NCBI GenBank assembly: GCA_017463985.1
Contig: JAFUEH010000023.1
Location: 1-64,000, forward strand
Direction: 5' to 3'
DNA length: 64,000 bases
DNA from: Eubacterium sp.
GTDB lineage: Bacteria > Bacillota > Clostridia > Oscillospirales > Acutalibacteraceae
The notes below the pieces were generated by a model, which had not been told where the DNA came from, did no database searches, and saw nothing but the letters and a program-made list of their open reading frames with translations. Positions 56,186-64,000 of this stretch are shown piece by piece (the stretch's first letter is position 1; each line of letters opens with the position of its first letter). Both the position numbers and the translations under genes were made by a program.

Positions 56186-57562
56186 TTATTTAATGTTGCC
56201 GATGGTTCTTGGATACAGAATGACGTCGCGGATGTTGGCCATACCGGTAACGTACATGATGATCCGCTCAAAGCCGAGACCAAAGCCCGCGTGCGGTACA
56301 GAACCGAATTTTCTCAGATCCAGGTAGAAATCGTAGCCGTCAGTGCTCATGCCCTTTTCGCGCATAGCGGCGATCAGCTTATCGTAATCGGCCTCTCTTT
56401 CACTGCCGCCAATGATCTCACCGACGCCGGGAACAAGCAGATCGGTCGCGGCAACCGTCTTACCGTCCGCATTTTGCTTCATATAAAAGCTCTTGATCTC
56501 CTTCGGATAGTTGATCAGGAATACCGGCTTGTTATACACCTTTTCCGTGATGTAACGTTCATGCTCACTTTGCAGGTCGCAACCCCATTCTACCGGAAAT
56601 TCAAATTTGACGTCGGCCTTCTTTAACAGCTCGATGGCATCGGTGTAGTCCACCACGGCAAAGTCATTGTTGACGACCGACAGCAGCTTGTCCGTCAGAC
56701 CCTTTTCAAAGCGCTGTTCAAAGAATTTCAGCTCCTCCGGACATTTTTCCATATATTCCTTGATGATATATTTGATCATATCCTCTGCGATCTCGATCAG
56801 ATCCGGCAGCTCGCAAAAGGCAATTTCCGGCTCGACGTGCCAAAACTCAGCTACGTGGCGCTGGGTGTTGGAGTTTTCTGCACGGAAGGAAGGACCGAAG
56901 GTGTAGATTTTGCCAAGACCCATGGCAGCCACCTCACCCTCTAACTGGCCGGAAACGGAAAGGCCGGCCTTTTTGCCGAAGAAATCATCCGCATAGTATT
57001 CCTCTTCGTTCTTGTAATCCTGAGAATAGCCAATCGTTGTCACCTGGAACATTTCGCCGGCGCCTTCGCAGTCAGAGCCGGTGATCAGCGGCGTGTTGAT
57101 ATACACATAGCCTCTGTCCTGGAAGAAGCGATGGATCGTTGCGGCAATGACGGAGCGTACGCGAAATACAGCGTTGAAGGTGTTGGTGCGGACGCGGATG
57201 TGCGGCATTTCACGCAGGGTTTCCAGCTTCTGGAACTTTTTTTGCAGCGGATAGTCGGCAGGGCACTTACCGAGCACGGTGATTTCCTTTGCGTTGATTT
57301 CAGCGCTGCCGTTATTCATATTTTTGACTACCTCACCGATAACCTTCAGCGATGCGCCGAGCTTCATGGCTTCGGGAGATACCTGCAGGTCGCTGTTTTT
57401 GTCGATAACGATCTGCAGATGGTTGAGCGTCGTGCCGTCGTTGAGCGCCAAAAAGGCAACGTTTTTGCTGTCGCGCGCTGTGCGGACCCAGCCGCAGACG
57501 GTAGCCTCTGTACCGATCAAGGCTTCGTTTTCAAAAATTTCTCTAATGTCTGTGTGTTTCAT
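56186..57562 (-). CDS. asnS: asparaginyl-tRNA synthetase
   Basis: The 458-residue class IIb synthetase has an OB-fold N-terminus (TVCGWVRTARDSKNVAFLALNDGT), motif 2 (GPSFRAENSNTQRHVAEFWHVEPE) and motif 3 (GFGLGFERIIMYVTG). It charges tRNA-Asn. It is the first gene after the T-box leader. Confidence 0.96.
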   Translation of the reverse strand: MKHTDIREIFENEALIGTEATVCGWVRTARDSKNVAFLALNDGTTLNHLQIVIDKNSDLQVSPEAMKLGASLKVIGEVVKNMNNGSAEINAKEITVLGKCPADYPLQKKFQKLETLREMPHIRVRTNTFNAVFRVRSVIAATIHRFFQDRGYVYINTPLITGSDCEGAGEMFQVTTIGYSQDYKNEEEYYADDFFGKKAGLSVSGQLEGEVAAMGLGKIYTFGPSFRAENSNTQRHVAEFWHVEPEIAFCELPDLIEIAEDMIKYIIKEYMEKCPEELKFFEQRFEKGLTDKLLSVVNNDFAVVDYTDAIELLKKADVKFEFPVEWGCDLQSEHERYITEKVYNKPVFLINYPKEIKSFYMKQNADGKTVAATDLLVPGVGEIIGGSEREADYDKLIAAMREKGMSTDGYDFYLDLRKFGSVPHAGFGLGFERIIMYVTGMANIRDVILYPRTIGNIK

Positions 57563-57595
57563 CTTCCTGCTCCTTTATGATTGTTAACGGAGACA

Positions 57596-57862
57596 AACAA
57601 AAACAGCCACTCCGTCCTGTCAATAGGACGAGCGACTGTAACCCGTGGTACCACCTATCTTGCTCTTAAAGAGCCACTCATAGCTTCGTTCAAAGCCTGC
57701 TGCGATAACGCTCAGCCTGCGGCGTACCTACTTAGCAAAAAGCTGTTCAGCTTGCGGCTCGGGAGTGTTCTTCACAAGCCGGTTACTGCGCGGATCACAC
57801 CGTCCCGCACTCTCTAGGAGCACCTTTGCCTGCTACTTTTCTCTGTCAATGCCTTTGTGTAT
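57596..57862 (-). promoter_or_regulatory. T-box leader (Asn) of asnS-asnA
   Basis: The minus-strand leader holds the T-box sequence AGGTGGTACCACGG (about 57644-57657), a stem I with the AGTAACC region, and the specifier AAC (Asn) in GAAGAACACTCC. A terminator stem (CGTCCTATTGACAGGACG core) followed by TTTTTGTTT ends it. Uncharged tRNA-Asn would favour read-through. Confidence 0.93.
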
Positions 57863-57868
57863 GTGGAT

Positions 57869-57897
57869 ATTATATAACGCAAAATTTGTTTTGTCAA
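57869..57897 (-). promoter_or_regulatory. promoter of the asn T-box transcript
   Basis: TTGACA (57892-57897) and TATAAT (57869-57874) on the minus strand with a 17-base spacer. Confidence 0.85.
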
Positions 57898-57927
57898 GAA
57901 AATCTGTATCGCAGTTGAAAATTTATG

Positions 57928-57956
57928 TTGAAATTCAAATCAATATGTGGTATAGT
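57928..57956 (+). promoter_or_regulatory. promoter of tRNA-Pro
   Basis: TTGAAA (57928-57933) and TATAGT (57951-57956) with a 17-base spacer. Confidence 0.65.
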
Positions 57957-57977
57957 ATATGAGCATTCAAAATGCAT

Positions 57978-58053
57978 CGGGGTGTAGCGCAGGTGGTAGC
58001 GCACTTGACTGGGGGTCAAGGAGTCGCAGGTTCAAGTCCTGTCACTCCGACCA
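57978..58053 (+). tRNA. tRNA-Pro (anticodon GGG)
   Basis: The acceptor stem CGGGGTG pairs with CACTCCG, followed by A and an encoded CCA. The anticodon stem CTTGA/TCAAG encloses loop CTGGGGG with anticodon GGG, and the T loop is TTCAAGT. It reads CCC/CCU. The serine-recombinase element begins within 80 bases. Confidence 0.96.
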
Positions 58054-58097
58054 TACCGAGTGTTCTTAACGAATCTAAGAACACTCGGTACTTTTTT
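58054..58097 (+). terminator. terminator of tRNA-Pro
   Basis: TACCGAGTGTTCTTA pairs with TAAGAACACTCGGTA, followed by CTTTTTT. Confidence 0.9.
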
Positions 58098-58103
58098 AGG
58101 CAT

Positions 58104-58131
58104 TAGAGCAGGATTCCTGCTCTTTTTTCTT
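58104..58131 (+). terminator. second terminator near the element edge
   Basis: AGAGCAGG pairs with CCTGCTCT around ATT, followed by TTTTCTTTTT. It lies against the stop of the recombinase gene and shields it from tRNA read-through. Confidence 0.75.
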
Positions 58132-58132
58132 T

Positions 58133-60041
<1,909 letters not shown>

Positions 60042-60042
60042 A

Positions 60043-60942
60043 TTATCGGTCTCCTCTCATAAGCTCTCGGTGCTGACGCTCACGCCAGTCACGTTCTAAC
60101 AAATCAATAATCATTTTTTGCATTTGCACAGGCGATTTGCATTTTGGAAAATATCGGTTAAGATCAGCCATCTTAAAGGTGATTTTTTCCTGTTCGTTTG
60201 GTTTTGGCTTGGTCATCAACTTGAATATGGTATCCATATTTAAGTTATCCTCTTGACTTAACCGTTTCATCTGCTGCGCCTGTGAAAGCGATGGTGCTCT
60301 GTCCTCGGTTTCAATCGTTTGAAGCAAATCATATTGCTGTTGCTCCGTCAGATAGGAAAGCTCAACTGCAGGCGTTAGTGCGATTTTTCCCTCATCTATC
60401 AAATCCAGCAGTTCAGGGATTAAGTTGGTTAAACGAATATATCGCTTTACCTGCGAAGCACTGTCAGTATCGGATATCTCTTTTGCAGTTAACCTCGGTC
60501 CAACTTGGTCCGAAGTGTAGTGCTTGCCCTGCCTTTTCAATGCTTCCATCTTCATTTTGTAAGCAAAGGCTTTTTCGGAGGGTAAAATATGCTCCCTGTG
60601 AAGATTACTGTCAACCAGCGCAACTGCTGCTTCATCCCTATTCAGGTTAGATACGATAACGGGAACCGTATTCATATTCAGGGACTTTGCTGCGTGCAAC
60701 CTCCTGTGTCCTGATACCACCTCATAGTCGTTTCCTGATTTGATGACAATAATCGGTGAGATGATACCCTCTGTTTTAATGCTCTCGATCAACACTTTCA
60801 TATCCTCGTTATCCTGCACCTTGTAGGGATGGTCTTTGAACGGGTGTAACCTACCTGTATCAACATGAATCACAAGATCGTTCGGAGACGCAAGTGCTCT
60901 TTGTGTAACAATTTGTCCTTTTGTTAATGGTTTATCTGTCAT
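60043..60942 (-). CDS. ParB/RepB/Spo0J family partition-like protein
   Basis: The 299-residue protein has the ParB N-terminal nuclease-like domain (PFKDHPYKVQDNEDMKVLIESIKTEGIISPIIV, VVSGHRRLHAAKSLNMNTVPVIV) and an internal HTH region. It may partition or regulate the element. The ATG at 60942 is favoured because GAAAGGAA precedes it. It overlaps the relaxase end by 11 bases. One 18-base stretch of this gene is repeated near 62.75 kb. Confidence 0.88.
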   Translation of the reverse strand: MTDKPLTKGQIVTQRALASPNDLVIHVDTGRLHPFKDHPYKVQDNEDMKVLIESIKTEGIISPIIVIKSGNDYEVVSGHRRLHAAKSLNMNTVPVIVSNLNRDEAAVALVDSNLHREHILPSEKAFAYKMKMEALKRQGKHYTSDQVGPRLTAKEISDTDSASQVKRYIRLTNLIPELLDLIDEGKIALTPAVELSYLTEQQQYDLLQTIETEDRAPSLSQAQQMKRLSQEDNLNMDTIFKLMTKPKPNEQEKITFKMADLNRYFPKCKSPVQMQKMIIDLLERDWRERQHRELMRGDR

Positions 60943-62305
60943 AGTCAAATTCCTTTCGTTGTCTTGAAATGCCAAGTTCTGCTCGGCGTTCCTGTTCTAT
61001 TAATTGTTGAATAATTTTGTATTTGTCCTCAATGCGATTACAGATTGTTATGCCCATTCGCATTGGGGTTAATTGTTTTGTGATGTCCTTTGCTTCGGCT
61101 TTTAATTGTTCCTTCACTTCCGGCTTTGCTCTCCTAATTCTGTTGCGAATATGTTGACGCTCCTCCTCAAGAGAATGAATATCTTTTTCAATTTTCTCTC
61201 GGCAGATAGCAAAATCCTCAGCAGCTTCAATTTGATGTTCTTTGAGAAAATGATATTCCTGTAATGTTTCGTCAAGCCGTCGTACCTCTGCTCTCATAGC
61301 AGGAGATATAGGCCGTTGCTCACGGTTTTCAATAATATTGCCTTTACAAACCTTAACAAGCGTAATGAACAATTCAAATACAAGCGTAATTAAATTCGGC
61401 TCATATTTTCTTCGTCTTAATATCATAAGCATAGGTCGTCTGTTCATTCTCGGCGCTCTTGTTCGTATGAATTCCCGTTTCATCATACCGGTCATATTTC
61501 TATCAAGCCTTTCGATAAGGTTTCCCTTTGTGTACTGCCTGCCTAAACTGTCAAGCCGAACGGCTCTGCTCCATTCAGGTGCTTTAATGCTTGGATGATC
61601 ATAACGAAAATTACGGATAAATTCATAACCAAGGCACTCCATATATACCTCAAAGTCCTTTACCGTAACTGTTCCGTTAAGTGCTTCCTCTACATCGGCA
61701 CGAAGCATATCCCTATGTGTTAGCTGCCCTTTATGATGTGCCCAATATTCTCCCTGACTTTCCTTTGCATAAATACTTTTGTTCTGCAGTACGGATTTGC
61801 CGTGTTCAAAGCATATTTCATCGGAAATTTCACGAAGTCTGATATGGTCGGAGATTTTGTTTTGAAATTTTTTACCGTCAATAAAGGAAACGCTGTTTAC
61901 AACGAAGTGGTTATGAAGATGCGAGGCATTTAGATGGGTAGTGACTACAACCTCATATCTGTCTCCCCACATTTTCTTTGCCGTTTCCATACCGATTTCG
62001 TGCGCTTCTTTTGGCGTAACCTCATTCTTTACAAAGCTTTGAAAACCGTGGTAGGCTAAGTTGCCGTTCACCTTGCCAAATCTTCTTTTTGTTGCCATCA
62101 TAAATTCGTATGCTAAATTATCCGGACAGTTAATTGCCGATACATACATTTGCTTATCTGTCTTATCGGGATTTGCGGCATAATTAATGATATCCGCTAA
62201 GTCTTTATCAAGATAACGCTTATCAACAGTTTTATCCGGATTATCGGCATATTTAATGACATCACGCAGATGGCTTTTTACAGGCCAGAGTCCGACTGTT
62301 GCCAT
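60932..62305 (-). CDS. relaxase/mobilization nuclease
   Basis: The 457-residue protein has the relaxase motifs of the PF03432 type: MYVSAINC near the N-terminus and the metal-binding HLHNHFVVNSVSF. A Lys/Arg-rich and hydrophobic middle and a coiled-coil C-terminus follow. It nicks oriT and leads DNA transfer. No conjugative machinery is present, so the element is mobilizable rather than self-transmissible. Confidence 0.9.
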   Translation of the reverse strand: MATVGLWPVKSHLRDVIKYADNPDKTVDKRYLDKDLADIINYAANPDKTDKQMYVSAINCPDNLAYEFMMATKRRFGKVNGNLAYHGFQSFVKNEVTPKEAHEIGMETAKKMWGDRYEVVVTTHLNASHLHNHFVVNSVSFIDGKKFQNKISDHIRLREISDEICFEHGKSVLQNKSIYAKESQGEYWAHHKGQLTHRDMLRADVEEALNGTVTVKDFEVYMECLGYEFIRNFRYDHPSIKAPEWSRAVRLDSLGRQYTKGNLIERLDRNMTGMMKREFIRTRAPRMNRRPMLMILRRRKYEPNLITLVFELFITLVKVCKGNIIENREQRPISPAMRAEVRRLDETLQEYHFLKEHQIEAAEDFAICREKIEKDIHSLEEERQHIRNRIRRAKPEVKEQLKAEAKDITKQLTPMRMGITICNRIEDKYKIIQQLIEQERRAELGISRQRKEFDYDR

Positions 62306-62619
62306 TTATCAACCTCCTCCTTGATTTCGGATAGCTTTGACTTTGTCGGATAGATAAATTTGGCATTAATTCTATCTATCAGCTCGTCTACTTGCGCTGT
62401 TGCCGTTTCGTAATTCAAATCTTTTAGTTTTCTCCGTAGCTTGTACAGCTCGTTATGAAACACATAGAAATCGTGAGGCAATATCGGCATAGGCTGATAG
62501 CCTACGGCAAGCTGCCTGAGATACTCCGACTGAGATAATCCGCACACTTTGGCATTGTGCAAAATTTTCTCCTTTTCCTTCGGCGTAACTCTGACATAAA
62601 GTCTTTCAGTTTTGCTCAT
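62278..62619 (-). CDS. MobC-like relaxosome accessory protein
   Basis: The 113-residue protein has a ribbon-helix-helix-like start (ERLYVRVTPKEKEKILHNAKVCGLSQSEYLRQLAVG) and a C-terminal helix pair. It likely binds oriT. AAAGGAAAAG precedes the ATG at 62619. It overlaps the relaxase by 28 bases. Confidence 0.82.
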   Translation of the reverse strand: MSKTERLYVRVTPKEKEKILHNAKVCGLSQSEYLRQLAVGYQPMPILPHDFYVFHNELYKLRRKLKDLNYETATAQVDELIDRINAKFIYPTKSKLSEIKEEVDKWQQSDSGL

Positions 62620-62650
62620 ATACTTTTCCTTTCTTAAATTTAATGGGGGA

Positions 62651-62727
62651 TTGGGGTTCTCCCCAAAATCATTCGGAACTTGCCGTACAAGTTCCCTGCT
62701 TGATACAGTGTAGGACATCTCCTACAC
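62651..62727. other. cluster of inverted repeats, candidate oriT
   Basis: Three perfect repeats lie directly upstream of mobC: TTGGGG-N4-CCCCAA (62651-62666), GGAACTTG-N5-CAAGTTCC (62675-62695) and GTGTAGGA-N4-TCCTACAC (62708-62727). Position next to the relaxosome genes fits a transfer origin. The third is followed by TTTCTTTTTT and could instead terminate transcription on the plus strand. Confidence 0.55.
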
Positions 62728-62770
62728 TTTCTTTTTTGCAAGTCTTAATAACCTCGGTCCAACTTGAACC

Positions 62771-62827
62771 GTGCCATTTTGGCACTTAATGAAAACCTGC
62801 ATCAATTTTCTTGTGCCATTATGGCAC
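62771..62827. repeat. pair of GTGCCA inverted repeats
   Basis: GTGCC-N5-GGCAC (62771-62785) and GTGCCATTATGGCAC (62813-62827) are two copies of a related palindrome 42 bases apart. They look like binding sites for a regulatory protein, perhaps the ParB- or MobC-like protein, upstream of the mob operon. Confidence 0.5.
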
Positions 62828-62917
62828 CACCTCTCTTTCGATGATATTTACTGCTAAAAGTGGTAGCAGTATTCATATATCAAGAGAAGCATTTACCCTA
62901 ATTTTTCAAATGCAAAA

Positions 62918-63034
62918 GCACCGAGCAAAACAAATTTACTCGGTGCCGACGTTCCTTTTCTAATATTCACATTTCATAAGAAGGGCAAAATAAAAGAATG
63001 CAGTATGCTCCTTTACAGAAATATACTGCGTTCT
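62918..63034. other. two tandem hairpins in non-coding DNA
   Basis: GCACCGAG pairs with CTCGGTGC (62918-62946), and AGAA-GCAGTAT pairs with ATACTGC-TTCT (62995-63034, with one bulged base on each side). The DNA around them has no gene on either strand. They may be ends or regulatory parts of the element. Confidence 0.4.
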
Positions 63035-63180
63035 TAATTAATTGAAATATGTAATTGTAATACCGAATTTTGGATATAGTTCGCCTATGGACAAGCATTG
63101 GAAATTTTAGTTTCTCGTCTTAATGTGAGCGTAAATGTTAGTTAAAAATATAAAAGTAATTGCTCACTGCTTATCTATGT

Positions 63181-63416
63181 AGGCACACTATTTGTCCTCG
63201 ACTCCCCGTGTGTTGCGGGAATTCACCAACCAGCAGGTAGCTACCTGCATACCACGGGACTTTCACCCACCAAGATTGCTCACTCGGTTACCACTTTGGA
63301 TAGATAATTCTCCTTCGGCTGTCATCGCGAACGCAGGTTGCTATCCTACGCTTACAGACGGTTTTCTCGCTCCCTCAAAGAGATCTTGGCGTACCGACTG
63401 CGTCGCTTGTGCGCTT
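63181..63416 (-). ncRNA. structured RNA-like block, class unresolved
   Basis: Read on the minus strand, this roughly 235-base block closes with GCGCAC/GTGTGC. Inside, CCAAGAT pairs with ATCTTGG, GGATAG with CTATCC, CCCGTG with CACGGG, and GCAGGTAGCTACCTGC is a perfect hairpin. The motif GGTGAAAGTCCCGTGG resembles group II intron domain I. There is no reverse transcriptase gene and no domain V. Group II intron fragment, HEARO/omega-type RNA or a new family remain open. It is GC-richer than the DNA around it. Confidence 0.5.
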
Positions 63417-63549
63417 CCAACACACACCGAAATTGAACCGGTTGATGAACTGGTATTCACTTGTGCAGTTTTATATACTAGCACATATGTTCGCCATTGT
63501 CAATGCTTTTTTACAAATTTTCACAAAAAATATATTATTCCGTGTTAAA

Positions 63550-64000
63550 TTATTCTTGATAAATACAAATAGAGTAGTCATTAATGAAAATATGATTTAA
63601 ATGTGTGAAATTCGTATTGAAAATATCTATTTCTATTAAATCCACAATGCCCGTACCTATGCATTTAAAGTAGGCCTCTTTGAAAGTCCATATTTCAAAA
63701 AAGCGTTTTAGGGATTCTTGGTGTGATAAGCTTCTGTCGCATACATAATTAGTTTCATTATCAGTACAAACACGGGAGATAACTAATTCGTCAATCTCCC
63801 GTATTTTTTCTATATCTACACCAATTGGTTTATCGCTAACTGCACAAATAACCAAATTGTATGAATGACTGATATTAAACTCTACATCAAGATTTTTAGC
63901 AAATGGTTTGCCATATTCATTTGTATAAAAATTAATATCTTCAACATGTATATTACAATAATCAGCAATCATTCTCCTTGCAAGCATTTCTCCTGCAATG
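63550..64000 (-). CDS. 4'-phosphopantetheinyl transferase, partial
   Basis: The frame runs off the window edge, so the 5' part is missing. The visible part has the Sfp-type motifs GKPF (substrate side), NISHS, GVDIEKIRE with the Mg-binding Asp, and FFEIWTFKEAYFKCIGTG with W-x2-KEA-x3-K. It would attach the CoA phosphopantetheine arm to carrier proteins. It is AT-rich and lies beyond the mobile element, so it may be cargo or chromosomal. Confidence 0.85.
   Translation of the reverse strand, partial: IAGEMLARRMIADYCNIHVEDINFYTNEYGKPFAKNLDVEFNISHSYNLVICAVSDKPIGVDIEKIREIDELVISRVCTDNETNYVCDRSLSHQESLKRFFEIWTFKEAYFKCIGTGIVDLIEIDIFNTNFTHLNHIFINDYSICIYQE

Noticed and set aside
63192..63548. Plus-strand open frame of 118 codons
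   Set aside because: It lies over the structured RNA-like block, has no ribosome-binding site, and its reading reflects paired stems rather than protein-like composition.

Overview
The window looks like a chromosome segment of a Gram-positive gut-type Clostridia member (Oscillospirales/Ruminococcaceae-like). This is inferred from an L10-leader RNA, an Asn T-box, an archaeal-type ProRS, AsnA, a sporulation-free but teichoic-acid-bearing gene set, Cys-rich surface repeats ending in GW wall-binding repeats, and a Tn4451-like serine-recombinase element. No rRNA or species marker is present, so the genus is not resolved.

Region by region. 1-5.4 kb: rmuC, a MATE exporter, tRNA-Arg(CCG), galE and proS. 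5.6-12 kb: a complete F-type ATP synthase operon (a, c, b, fused delta-alpha, gamma, beta, epsilon). 12-19.3 kb: a TSCPD protein, a GH36-like alpha-galactosidase, a zinc-ribbon signal peptidase, a TM2 protein, an ECF S component and two overlapping flavoprotein genes. 19.5-28.3 kb: rpmG-secE-nusG-rplK-rplA, then an XRE regulator and a 1441-residue surface protein that separate rplKA from rplJL, which has its own promoter and L10 leader. 28.4-33 kb: a teichoic-acid polymerase-like gene with tarI-tarJ, then pnuC and pyridoxamine kinase. 33-34 kb: a candidate minus-strand small RNA divergent from a LexA-box promoter driving two tiny genes. 34.2-41 kb: iolG-iolD-iolE and an MBOAT/SGNH O-acyltransferase pair. 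41-49.6 kb: two AI-2E-type permeases flanking ACT-hom-lysC, then greA, a YegP-LysRS fusion and a fused MNT-HEPN protein. 49.7-54.9 kb: ilvD, a sortase-like protein that has lost its catalytic His, a membrane protein, a TagH-like ATPase and a leucine-rich-repeat protein. 55-58 kb: asnS-asnA under an Asn T-box, then tRNA-Pro(GGG). 58.1-64 kb: a mobilizable element (large serine recombinase, ParB-like protein, relaxase, MobC-like protein), a region of inverted repeats, a strongly structured RNA-like block, and a partial phosphopantetheinyl transferase.

Most of the window is core metabolism and translation. The unusual material lies in gene fusions (delta-alpha, YegP-LysRS, MNT-HEPN, Zn-ribbon-LepB), in the insertion inside the rpl cluster with its palindromic operator, in the small-RNA/SOS intergenic block, and in the non-coding part of the mobile element. 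All functions are assigned by reading the sequence; no database search was run.
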